A DNA stretch of 64,000 nucleotides from Halobacteriovorax marinus (lineage in GTDB: Bacteria > Bdellovibrionota > Bacteriovoracia > Bacteriovoracales > Bacteriovoracaceae). The position numbers and the translations under genes were made by a program. The notes below the pieces were generated by a model, which worked only from the letters and a program-made list of their open reading frames with translations, ran no database searches and was not told where the DNA came from. This document shows, piece after piece, positions 1-7,501 of this stretch; position 1 is the first letter of the stretch, and each line of letters begins with the position of its first letter. Location: positions 1-64,000 of the forward strand of contig MAAO01000007.1 of assembly GCA_002163155.1 (NCBI GenBank). The letters are read 5' to 3'.

Positions 1-8
1 AATGAAAA

Positions 9-30
9 GGGAAGCTTATTAAGCTTTCCC
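9..30. other. Hairpin at left edge
   Basis: GGGAAGCTT, a three-base ATT loop and AAGCTTTCCC pair with one bulged T. There is no T-run after it on either strand, so it is at best a weak terminator for a gene outside the window. Bases 31-259 hold no gene I can support; a second GC-rich hairpin (GGGGAGA/TCTCCCC, 222-239) lies just past the end of the first gene and also lacks a T-run. Confidence 0.3.
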
Positions 31-259
31 CTGTCACTGGTGATTGAAGTCTTACGTGATATCCTAGAAATCCAAACATATTAAAACCCTCCTGCAAAAT
101 TCTTAGTTAATTCTATCTTGCTCATATAAGCTTCTTGAGTTTCATTTTATTTTTGTGGGTAGGAGTTCATCGGCAGTAAATATATTTTCATTTGAATTGT
201 TTGGGGTTTATTTATTGGGAAGGGGAGATCTCTCTCCCCCTTATGGTAAGAGATCTTTC

Positions 260-835
260 TTATAACGTATCTAAGCAATTATCTTTAAATGTATGAACTC
301 CTCCAACAGCTTGTCCTGTTCTTGAGTTGAAGACTTGATATTTAAAATTATTATTCTTAGTACAGAACAATCCAGCATCATTTACTGATTGAATTGATTC
401 TATACAATCTCTTTTGAAACTATTCGTTCCACCAATCGCTTTTCCATCCTTAGTTTTATAAATTTGGTATCCAGACATTCTAGTGCTCTTTCCACAAATA
501 AGACCTTTGTGTTGAGTATCAAGTAATTCGTTGCAAGTACTTAGAAAAGTCATGACTCCACCAAATTCATTTTTTCCATTATGAAAAGTATACTTTCTTC
601 CCGTGGTAGAACTTGGTGTACAGCTTACTTTTACAGATCTTAGACCTTTTAAAATATCGAGTACTGACTTAAGACCTTGTCTCACTTCTCTTTTGTCTTC
701 ACGATCTAAATCATTAAGTGCTCCATTCCAAACTTTTGTGTCAATTCTTGAAATCAATTTCTCTATTGCGTCGTCAACATTTGCAAAAGTACTATTGGCA
801 AAAACCATTAAAGTACAAATCATTAAAACTTTCAT
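260..835 (-). CDS. Secreted protein with three cysteine-bracketed repeats
   Basis: 191 residues, unknown family. A signal peptide (residues 1-18, hydrophobic core then TFA/NV) predicts export. After a helical N-terminal part, residues 72-187 form three tandem units of about 43 residues. Each starts and ends with a cysteine (C72-C101, C114-C144, C158-C187; spacing 29-30) and carries an aromatic centre, then a GG and a [TS]F just before the second cysteine. Each unit probably closes one disulfide in the periplasm or outside the cell. The unit pattern resembles small secreted carbohydrate- or surface-binding modules, but I do not recognise it as a named domain. It is a single gene with no obvious operon partner. 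Confidence 0.8.
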   Translation of the reverse strand: MKVLMICTLMVFANSTFANVDDAIEKLISRIDTKVWNGALNDLDREDKREVRQGLKSVLDILKGLRSVKVSCTPSSTTGRKYTFHNGKNEFGGVMTFLSTCNELLDTQHKGLICGKSTRMSGYQIYKTKDGKAIGGTNSFKRDCIESIQSVNDAGLFCTKNNNFKYQVFNSRTGQAVGGVHTFKDNCLDTL

Positions 836-1093
836 AAAACTTTCCTTTGTTTCTGTATATTATCAATGCAAAATTATAAGCAAGAAATATGCCAATAGTT
901 ATAAAGTTTTCGCTAAGGAAAATGTAAATCTAACGCGCGACAAGGTGCAAGGTGGCGTAATTATTGGAGTTATTTTGGGACCCTTTTTAGAAAAAATTTA
1001 ATTTAGTAATTCATTCTGTACTTAATAAAGCGTAGCTACTAACATTTATAATGTGCTGAAGCAGTGTCAGTTCGATATGACCTTGGAGCAATT

Positions 1094-1750
1094 TTGCTTA
1101 AAAATATTTACAGTATAGTTGTTCTTGCTTTTACATCTGTAACTCTAGCAGCTCCCCTTAAAGTTGGTTATATTGATGCACCTCCTTTTTCTTATATGTC
1201 TAAAGCAGGGAAGGCTGCAGGTTTACTCCCAGCAATAGCTAATAAAACATTTTCTAAACTTAGTTTAAAACATCGTTTTGAATTCTTACCAGTTGCAAGA
1301 GTCTACAAAAATATTAAAGATGGAACATTGGATCTTTATAATTGTGGGACTAATGAAATGCCTAATACATTTCGTGGTCAAAAGGTTTTACTTTATATGG
1401 ACCTTGGTATTTTCTCAAGAAAAGACGCAAAAGATATTAAAACTCTCGAAGACTTAAGAGGTGAGGATATTGCACTTTTTCTTGGAGCTAGTGCTAGTGG
1501 TATTCAAAAGTTAATTACTGATACTAAGAGTGGTACTCTTTTTCATGAACTAAATAGCATAGATAACATGATCTCATTTGTAAAAAAAAGACGCGCCAAT
1601 CACCTTTTATTATATAAAAGAATGTTTCCTGACTATAAATTAAAAGGGTTCAAATATACTTCTTTAAAAAGAGTTGATTGCCGCTGGATAATTTCAAATA
1701 AGATTCCGGATGCAAAAGAAATATTAAGATTACTTGATGAGAAATCATAA
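1094..1750 (+). CDS. Orphan periplasmic solute-binding protein (SBP_bac_3-like)
   Basis: About 218 residues, secreted. It resembles family 3 extracellular solute-binding proteins: an early segment KVGYIDAPPFSY, where the ligand pocket usually starts, then GLLPAIAN and a C-terminal lobe. I place the start at TTG 1094 because GGAG at 1085-1088 sits five bases upstream and the product then begins directly with a clean signal peptide (LLKNIYSIVVLAFTSVTLA). An in-frame GTG at 1064 has no ribosome site and adds polar residues before the signal. No permease or ATPase gene is adjacent, so it may act as a binding or sensing protein rather than as part of a local ABC importer. It is short for the family (usually about 240-260 residues). 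Confidence 0.7.
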   Translation: MLKNIYSIVVLAFTSVTLAAPLKVGYIDAPPFSYMSKAGKAAGLLPAIANKTFSKLSLKHRFEFLPVARVYKNIKDGTLDLYNCGTNEMPNTFRGQKVLLYMDLGIFSRKDAKDIKTLEDLRGEDIALFLGASASGIQKLITDTKSGTLFHELNSIDNMISFVKKRRANHLLLYKRMFPDYKLKGFKYTSLKRVDCRWIISNKIPDAKEILRLLDEKS

Positions 1751-1825
1751 CTTAAAGCTCTATTCACACTCTGATATTCACTCGTTCAATTTCGAAACTA
1801 TATATATTGTATTCTTATATAGTGC

Positions 1826-3673
1826 CTAAGAGGAGCAACTCATTTTTAAATATCCTCCGAGGTTACGTAAATCCTGATCCTTCTTTTTGTAATACTTGGC
1901 CTCCACTTCAGAGGATTGTTCGGCATAAGGATTGTTATCAAACAATTGTTGAAGAGTATGAATTTCATCGAAGTTACTTAAGTCACTTGCATCACGGTAG
2001 GCTTTAATCAGCATCCATTCTCGTGGAACGTATTTGGGATTTACTTTTTTCATTTTGCTAGAGACATCTTCTGAATCTTCTTTTTTGAGAACTTCGTGCC
2101 ATTGCACTAGCCATTTAGTCCACTCTGCTGCAGCAAAATCAAAGGCGTCATTACTATCGGCGTTTTTGTCGCTAGCTGTATTGTTATAGAATGCATCACG
2201 TAGTTCAGAGCCTTCTGTGGGTATATCACTTAGTTTTCGCCAAAGAATGGTCCAGTCTATGCTTACTTCAGGCGTGGAGTTCATAGTCTTCATAAGTGAT
2301 TCGTATAAGTTTGGAGAATATTTCTTAAGACCCATTTTGAGCGTAAAGGTGTGCTCAACTGCTTTATTCATAACATTTGGGAATTCCTGTAATATCTTTT
2401 CTAGTCGCTCTAGAGGTTCTTTTTCCCCGTCGTCCAGTAAAGGTCTGACTGCAATACATAACATCTTAAAATTTTGGATAGCAGCGTTTGGTTGGTGCAA
2501 GAAAGAATAGTGAAGTCCGCCCCCTGTCCAGGGTTGATAAGTCGGATCAAATTCTTCCATCATTCCAAAAGGACCATAGTCTAAAGTAAACCCACCAACG
2601 GCGCAGTTGTCACTGTTGAAGTTACCTTGGCAAAAGCCAACACGAATCCAGTGGCCCACCAATGTAGAGAGCCGCTTGCCGAACGCTTCAACGAATAATA
2701 ACACTTCTTCTTTAAAATTTTGCGGCTCGAGTGCCATGTCTTTTATTTCTGGATATTCATTTTGGATGGCAAAGTTCACAATCTCTTTCAATTCCTTCAT
2801 GGCATCTGGATGTTCATTTTTTCGTGCTCTACGACCAAAGAGCTCGATCTGACCTACTCTTAATAGGGATGAGGATACTCTGGTCGTTATCGCCGCAGGA
2901 TTTTCTACCATCACATCGGGCTCTTCACTTCTACTGCCTTCTAAGTACCAGGGACGGGCAATTTTTAGAGTCTTGGAGACGATAAGAGACAGTGCCCTTG
3001 AAGTTGGTACACCGAGTGAGGCCATGGCCTCAGAAACAATAAATTCACGAACACTGGAGCGAAGTACGGCACGTCCATCTGCGCCTCGACAGTATGGTGT
3101 TTGGCCACTTCCTTTTAATTGAAATTCCCACCTCGCTGGTCGGTGGTTGCCTCTGGTTCCAAAAGACGTAGTAGGTGTTGAAGTGATGGGGAGCTTTAGT
3201 TCTAAGATAGAAATAGCTCGTCCATCTCCGTATCCGTTTCCTGTTTGGAATGGACATTGGGCGTAGTATTCGTTGCCCATTATACTCAAAGCATATCCAG
3301 TGGCCCAGCCAGTGGAGTGTAATTGCTTAAATTTATTCTGCGATTCGTTTTTTACATTTTTGTCTTTCTGTTGGGCCTCAACAACTGGTGCGGGATCCCC
3401 GGAGAAGAATTTCACAAATTCCTCTGTTGTGGCAATTTCTTCTGGAAAGCCTAACTCCTTAAAAAGTGCCGAGCTATGTGCTATATACAAAGGTTCTGGG
3501 AGAGGAGTTGGTGCAACTTCCACGTAATGTCCGGAGGTCACTTGTCGTGGTCTTTTATCGGCTCCATGATTTCCACTTTGTGGATCACTTGTAAGATTAT
3601 CTAATAGAGAGAAATGAATATCTTTAACGATAGTTTGATAAAAGAGATTATTTTTTTTAAGGCCACCAAACAT
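1826..3673 (-). CDS. selO: SelO/YdiU family protein adenylyltransferase
   Basis: 615 residues. SelO is a pseudokinase-fold enzyme that transfers AMP from ATP to Ser/Thr/Tyr of target proteins. Visible family marks are GNGYGDGRA (about 145-155), the nucleotide-contact stretch KGSGQTPYCRGADGRAVLRSSVREF (about 187-211), NSDN (353-356: catalytic Asp and a metal-binding Asn) and DYGPFG (365-370: second metal Asp). The usual His before GxxNTDN is Gln here (CQGNFNSDN), a difference that may mark a subfamily. The length is above the E. coli homologue (about 480), with inserts and a longer C-terminus. ATG 3673 is preferred over ATG 3685 because GGAAG lies five bases upstream of it. Stand-alone gene. 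Confidence 0.9.
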   Translation of the reverse strand: MFGGLKKNNLFYQTIVKDIHFSLLDNLTSDPQSGNHGADKRPRQVTSGHYVEVAPTPLPEPLYIAHSSALFKELGFPEEIATTEEFVKFFSGDPAPVVEAQQKDKNVKNESQNKFKQLHSTGWATGYALSIMGNEYYAQCPFQTGNGYGDGRAISILELKLPITSTPTTSFGTRGNHRPARWEFQLKGSGQTPYCRGADGRAVLRSSVREFIVSEAMASLGVPTSRALSLIVSKTLKIARPWYLEGSRSEEPDVMVENPAAITTRVSSSLLRVGQIELFGRRARKNEHPDAMKELKEIVNFAIQNEYPEIKDMALEPQNFKEEVLLFVEAFGKRLSTLVGHWIRVGFCQGNFNSDNCAVGGFTLDYGPFGMMEEFDPTYQPWTGGGLHYSFLHQPNAAIQNFKMLCIAVRPLLDDGEKEPLERLEKILQEFPNVMNKAVEHTFTLKMGLKKYSPNLYESLMKTMNSTPEVSIDWTILWRKLSDIPTEGSELRDAFYNNTASDKNADSNDAFDFAAAEWTKWLVQWHEVLKKEDSEDVSSKMKKVNPKYVPREWMLIKAYRDASDLSNFDEIHTLQQLFDNNPYAEQSSEVEAKYYKKKDQDLRNLGGYLKMSCSS

Positions 3674-3885
3674 TTTCACTTCCATTTTTCTAAGTTTTAA
3701 ATAAGAAATTTATATATATATATTCTACTCCTATGAACACATCAAATCTTGCATTAACTTAAGTTATCCATCAAAAATAAACATATATTTACTAACTCAG
3801 TTGTATATTTCTTGATTGAAACCATTGAAAAACTATATACGGCAAAGTTCTTAATATGTAGTAAGATCCATTAGGAGAAAAAATT

Positions 3886-4575
3886 ATGAAAAAGTACAAA
3901 AGTTTATTTATTGATCTGGACAACACTCTACTGCGCTTCTCAGAGACAGAGGTCTTCGCCTTCGATAAGCTGATGGAACTTCATTCTCTTAATCACCCAG
4001 ACAGTTTCAAGATCTATAAACGTTGTAATAAGGCGCTCTGGGATAAAGTAGAATTAGGTGAAACGACACCACAGGAATTAAAGATTCAGCGCTTTGTGGA
4101 CTTCTCTAAAGAGATAAATTTAAAAGTGGAAGCTCAGCTTCTTAGTGATCAGTATGAAGACTTTCTTGGTGAAGGAATCTTTCCTCTTGAAGGAGCTTTT
4201 GAACTTATAAAAGACCTCGCAAAAGAGTATGAACTTATTTGTACTACTAATGGACTCTCTATCGTTCAGCATAAACGTCTCAAAAAATCAAAATTAGTGG
4301 AATCATTCACTCACGTTATAGTTTCTGAAGAAGAAGGTTTCTCAAAACCTGACAAGCGCTTCTTTTCAGTGGCCCTCTCTAAATCTATGACTAGTGACCC
4401 TTCTGAAGTCTTAGTGATTGGAGATAGCTTAAGCGCTGATATCGTTGGGGGAATCAATGCAGGTCATGATACGTGTTGGTTAAATGAAGCGAAAGCAAGT
4501 TCAGGTGAAGTAGGGCCTACTTTCACTGTTAGTACTTTAGCTGAAATTGGCAAAATTCTTCTAGACAGCAACTAG
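3886..4575 (+). CDS. HAD-family nucleotidase, YjjG-like
   Basis: 229 residues, cytoplasmic HAD phosphohydrolase. Motif I is DLDNT (nucleophile D10, acid D12), motif II is CTTNG, the motif III lysine is in KPDKRFF, and motif IV is GDSLSADIVGG. The helical cap inserted after motif I and the KPDKRFF block match the YjjG group, which removes phosphate from non-canonical pyrimidine nucleotides. The exact substrate is inferred, not shown. A strong ribosome site (AGGAG) precedes ATG 3886. Monocistronic, with a short gap to a decayed gene on the other strand. Confidence 0.85.
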   Translation: MKKYKSLFIDLDNTLLRFSETEVFAFDKLMELHSLNHPDSFKIYKRCNKALWDKVELGETTPQELKIQRFVDFSKEINLKVEAQLLSDQYEDFLGEGIFPLEGAFELIKDLAKEYELICTTNGLSIVQHKRLKKSKLVESFTHVIVSEEEGFSKPDKRFFSVALSKSMTSDPSEVLVIGDSLSADIVGGINAGHDTCWLNEAKASSGEVGPTFTVSTLAEIGKILLDSN

Positions 4576-4585
4576 TATGATTTGA

Positions 4586-4973
4586 TTAACGGCAGGCACT
4601 TATGTTTGCAATCACTCCTATGAAGTCGTTGATGGCAAGGGCTTCAATGGAGTCACCAGCGCATAGATCAAATCCATGCTTGGCCCTCGATCTAAAAGCT
4701 GGGGTCTCCTCAAAAGCTCTTTTTAGGTACTCTTGCAGTTCAGGCTTTTTTATTGAATTTGTAGCCTCGGCCAATGTCTCGTTATCAGCAAGATTCATGA
4801 CTTCTCTTAATTTCTTTCCAAAAGTTTCTGCATTTGTTCCGGCCGTTGAAGAATTTACTTTCTTAATTTGATTATTTTTTTCAGAAAATAACTATTGAAA
4901 GATTAAACTTTGTAATCCCTTTTTTCGAGCAGGAAAGGACAGTTAATAATATTAAGGAAAGTCACAACTTCAT
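4586..4973 (-). pseudogene. Decayed lipoprotein gene (nonsense codon plus frameshift)
   Basis: An intact-looking C-terminal part can be read from 4798 to 4586 (70 residues, ending GVIANISACR), and its frame stays open upstream to a stop near 4889. In a neighbouring frame just upstream, starting at ATG 4973, one reads MKL, then TGA, then LSLILLTVLSCSKKG: a textbook lipoprotein signal peptide with lipobox LSC. Removing one T from the TTTT run near 4884-4888 joins both frames. The gene therefore seems to have suffered a stop codon in its signal peptide and a one-base insertion. The product family is unknown. Alternatively the 70-residue ORF is a short cytoplasmic protein, but its ATG lacks a clear ribosome site. 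Confidence 0.5.
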
Positions 4974-5107
4974 ACTGATGTATCGGATAATGTTGATTTT
5001 ATCTGAGTTAACTAAAGTCTTGCTCTTCATTAAAACTATTAGAATGAAGAGCCATTATGCTTAAAAGAAACTACAAAATATATTTGTAACGAGTCTCATT
5101 TTTGTCC

Positions 5108-5136
5108 TTGATAAATTTCAGTTATCGTATTATAGT
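5108..5136 (+). promoter_or_regulatory. Promoter of the ArsR gene, predicted leaderless
   Basis: TTGATA (5108-5113), a 17-base spacer and TATAGT (5131-5136) form a good sigma-70-like promoter. Seven bases separate the -10 box from ATG 5144, so transcription would begin at or within a base or two of the start codon. There is no Shine-Dalgarno sequence. Confidence 0.6.
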
Positions 5137-5144
5137 TAACTATA
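5131..5144. promoter_or_regulatory. 14-bp palindrome over the ArsR -10 box (operator candidate)
   Basis: TATAGTTAACTATA is a perfect palindrome covering the -10 box and the first base of the ArsR start codon. A repressor bound there would block polymerase directly, which fits autoregulation by the ArsR-type protein encoded downstream. Confidence 0.5.
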
Positions 5145-5485
5145 TGGTTAAATATTACAAAGACCCATTAGATCGCATATTTTTTGCTCTAGCTGACAAG
5201 ACACGAAGAAGTATTGTTCAGGAGCTTAATAGCGGAATTAAGACTGCTAAAGAGTTAGCTGAGCCTTTTATGATGAGCTTGCCAGCAATTTCAAAACATT
5301 TGAAGGTGCTTGAGATGGCAAAGCTTATAAAGAGGGAAAAGAGAGGAAGACAGCATTTCTTCTCGCTTCAAGCAGAGGGTTTAGAAGCGGTATCTAATTG
5401 GAGCGAATTCTTTGATACGTTTTGGAATCAAAATTTGGATAATTTAGAAACTTATATAAATAAAAAGGAGAATATAGATGAGTGA
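5144..5485 (+). CDS. ArsR-family transcriptional regulator
   Basis: 113 residues from ATG 5144. Winged-helix fold: DPLDRIFFALADKTRRSIVQEL, the helix-turn-helix TAKELAEPFMMSLPAISKHLKVLEMAKLI, and a wing around KREKRGRQHFF. It lacks the CxC metal site of classical ArsR/SmtB, so the signal is probably not a metal sensed through that site. It overlaps the next gene (an SRPBCC/AHSA1 protein) by eight bases. That pairing is common, and the regulator usually controls its partner. An upstream in-frame TTG at 5102 would add residues that overlap the promoter, so I rejected it. The promoter and palindrome suggest a leaderless, autorepressed message. Confidence 0.9.
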   Translation: MVKYYKDPLDRIFFALADKTRRSIVQELNSGIKTAKELAEPFMMSLPAISKHLKVLEMAKLIKREKRGRQHFFSLQAEGLEAVSNWSEFFDTFWNQNLDNLETYINKKENIDE

Positions 5486-5900
5486 GACGTTAACAGTAGA
5501 GAAGAGATTTAAGGCGAATGTTCAAACTGTATATGAAGCTTGGACTGATCCTTCAGTTTTCCCTCAGTGGATGGGGCCAGGAGAAGTCACTTGTATAAAG
5601 TTTGAGTCTGATTTTTCCATTGGTGGGCAGTATGAAATTCATATGCAAACAGAAGATGGTGTTAAGATCGCTTTTGGTGAATATAAAGAGATTCTTCCTA
5701 ATGAGAAACTAAGTTTTACTTGGGGTTGGAAAGGAACAGAGCTAGAAGGGACACTTGTAGAGCTTACTTTTAAGTCTGTTGAGGATGAAACAAGCTTAAC
5801 ACTTGTTCATTCAGGTCTGCCAACTAAAGAGTCTGCTGAACATCATACACTTGGATGGAACTCAAGCATTGATAAATTAGAGAACTTTCTAAATCAATAA
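5478..5900 (+). CDS. SRPBCC / AHSA1-like domain protein
   Basis: 140 residues, cytoplasmic. Typical START-like (activator of Hsp90 ATPase homologue) pattern: VEKRFKANVQTVYEAWTDPSVFPQWMGP at the N-terminus, GGQYEIHM in the middle, a GEYKEILPNEKLSFTWGW strand pair, and a C-terminal helix GWNSSIDKLENFL. These proteins bind small hydrophobic ligands in a deep cavity; the ligand is unknown here. It is translationally coupled to the ArsR gene (eight-base overlap, with AAGGAG ahead of the ATG), so the two probably form one autoregulated unit. Confidence 0.88.
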   Translation: MSETLTVEKRFKANVQTVYEAWTDPSVFPQWMGPGEVTCIKFESDFSIGGQYEIHMQTEDGVKIAFGEYKEILPNEKLSFTWGWKGTELEGTLVELTFKSVEDETSLTLVHSGLPTKESAEHHTLGWNSSIDKLENFLNQ

Positions 5901-5965
5901 TCTGAAAACTATTTGAACAAGGGAAAATTAGTAGTAGCTGTAGGCGCATGATATAATACGTAACT

Positions 5966-6538
5966 ATGAGCAATATCATTCGCCAAGCACTTGGCCAAAT
6001 TTGTAATATAACAGACGAAGAGTGGAATAAACTTTTGCCCTTTATTAAAACTCGTTCAATTAAAAAAAATCATGTTCTCTTAGAGCAGGGTAGTAAATCT
6101 ATAAACTTTTATTTTATTACCAAGGGACTCGTTCGATTTTACTACTCAACTCCCGAGGGCAAAGAGTTTAATAAATCCTTTCACCATGAAAATGACTTTG
6201 TGGGCTCATTGTTAACAATGAAAAGGGACATGCCTTCAACGTTTAGTATTCAAGCACTGGAGGACTGTGAACTAATAGTTATAAACTATAAAGAATTCAA
6301 TACTCTCTATGATGAACATCGATGTTGGGATCGGATCGGGAGAATTATGGCGGAAGAGTTGGCGATAAGAAAAGAATTAAGAGAAAAAGAGTTCCTGCTT
6401 GATTCTGCAGAAGCTAGGTATGAGTCTTTTAAGGCGGAGTTCCCTGACTTGCAAAATCGTATTAATCTAGGTCATATTGCCTCATATCTGGGAATTACCC
6501 AGGTTCAATTGAGTCGAATTCGTAAAAATATTAAATGA
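5966..6538 (+). CDS. Crp/Fnr-family transcriptional regulator
   Basis: 190 residues. An N-terminal cyclic-nucleotide-binding beta-barrel (about 15-115; LLEQGSKSINFYFITKGLVRFYY, FVGSLLTM) is followed by a dimer helix and a C-terminal helix-turn-helix ending LGHIASYLGITQVQLSRIRKNI. The cNMP pocket signature (RGExxxRTA-like) is absent, so cAMP is unlikely to be the ligand. The C-terminus resembles that of the second Crp-like protein in this window (39247-39774). It lies just upstream of a membrane fatty acid hydroxylase gene with a 65-base gap and could regulate it. Confidence 0.87.
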   Translation: MSNIIRQALGQICNITDEEWNKLLPFIKTRSIKKNHVLLEQGSKSINFYFITKGLVRFYYSTPEGKEFNKSFHHENDFVGSLLTMKRDMPSTFSIQALEDCELIVINYKEFNTLYDEHRCWDRIGRIMAEELAIRKELREKEFLLDSAEARYESFKAEFPDLQNRINLGHIASYLGITQVQLSRIRKNIK

Positions 6539-6603
6539 TCGTTTTTAACATAGGTTAAAGGAAATTATGCTCACCTGTGGGATTCTCTAGGAAAGGAGAA
6601 TTC

Positions 6604-7425
6604 ATGCGAACTTTGATAAAATACCTAATACATCCAACGATATTAGTAATATACATGACAATTGCTTATAAATTTTACGCTCAAGTACATCCGTTTCTAT
6701 TGCTCTTATCCTTAGTTCTTATTAACCTGACATTTCTATGGTTTTTGGAATGGTTAATACCATTTAAGAAGAAATGGAAAATGGATAAGAAAGGGTTTCT
6801 AGTAAACTTAAAATATTTTGGCATTAATGCAGCTGCTGATAGCCTAGGTAAGCTTAGTGCTATTTTTATTGCGATGAAATTGACAGCGGGTACTGTCGAT
6901 TTACCTCTCTACTACTCAGTACCTCTTGCAGTCATAGCATTGGAATTTTTTGGATATTGGATACATAGAAGTACCCATCAAGATGGATTGCTGTGGAGAG
7001 TTCATTCAATACACCATACTCCTAATAAAATATTCACATGGAATAATAATAAAATGCACCCGTTGAATATTGTTCTCTTAAAAATTGGAAGATTAACTTC
7101 TTTGATAGTTATTGGGTTTAGTGCTGAAACCATCTTCTTAGCAACTACGTTTGCTTTGTTACAAAATTACATTTCTCATGTTAATGCAGATATAAGGGGA
7201 GGACTCTTGAGTTATATAATTGGTACTCCTGAACTTCATAGACTTCACCATTCAACGAATAGGGAAGAAGCTTTAAATTACAGTGCAGTTATTCCATATT
7301 GGGATATGATATTTGGCACTTTTTTAAATCAGCAAGAGGTAGAAAGCATTGGAGTTCATAATCCTGAGGATTACCCTAATGAAATAAAGCAGGAATTGCT
7401 CTTTCCATTTAGAAAAGGCGTTTAG
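6604..7425 (+). CDS. Fatty acid hydroxylase / sterol desaturase family membrane protein
   Basis: 273 residues, integral membrane, with hydrophobic helices at about 5-25, 30-50, 90-110 and 155-180. Di-iron histidine motifs of the family are present: HRSTH, HSIHH further on, and HRLHH near the C-terminus, with an extra HPLN. These enzymes hydroxylate or desaturate lipids using O2. ATG 6604 is chosen because AAAGGAG ends six bases before it; an in-frame GTG at 6577 lacks a site and would encode that same AGGAAAGGAG. The substrate cannot be read from the sequence. Confidence 0.87.
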   Translation: MRTLIKYLIHPTILVIYMTIAYKFYAQVHPFLLLLSLVLINLTFLWFLEWLIPFKKKWKMDKKGFLVNLKYFGINAAADSLGKLSAIFIAMKLTAGTVDLPLYYSVPLAVIALEFFGYWIHRSTHQDGLLWRVHSIHHTPNKIFTWNNNKMHPLNIVLLKIGRLTSLIVIGFSAETIFLATTFALLQNYISHVNADIRGGLLSYIIGTPELHRLHHSTNREEALNYSAVIPYWDMIFGTFLNQQEVESIGVHNPEDYPNEIKQELLFPFRKGV

Positions 7426-7434
7426 CTAGGCTCT

Positions 7435-7467
7435 AAGACTCTTTAGCAATTCTAGAAAGAGAGTCTT
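7435..7467. terminator. Possible terminator hairpin
   Basis: AAGACTC (7435-7441) pairs with GAGTCTT (7461-7467), with additional CTTT/AAAG pairing inside. It lies ten bases after the hydroxylase stop. The T-rich tract downstream (CCTTTTTATAATCC) is displaced by several bases, so termination is plausible but not classic. Confidence 0.4.
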
Positions 7468-7501
7468 AAAGTTATCCTTTTTATAATCCGATAAACTTGT
7501 T

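Noticed and set aside
222-239. GGGGAGA/TCTCCCC hairpin as terminator of the first gene
   Set aside because: No T-run on either strand after the stem; kept only as a note.
603-1001. 132-codon plus-strand ORF over the first secreted gene
   Set aside because: Mostly antisense to a gene with a convincing signal peptide and repeats; its product has low-complexity composition and no ribosome site.
2217-2985. Several plus-strand ORFs over selO
   Set aside because: Shadows of the family-confirmed SelO frame with no ribosome site or recognisable domain.
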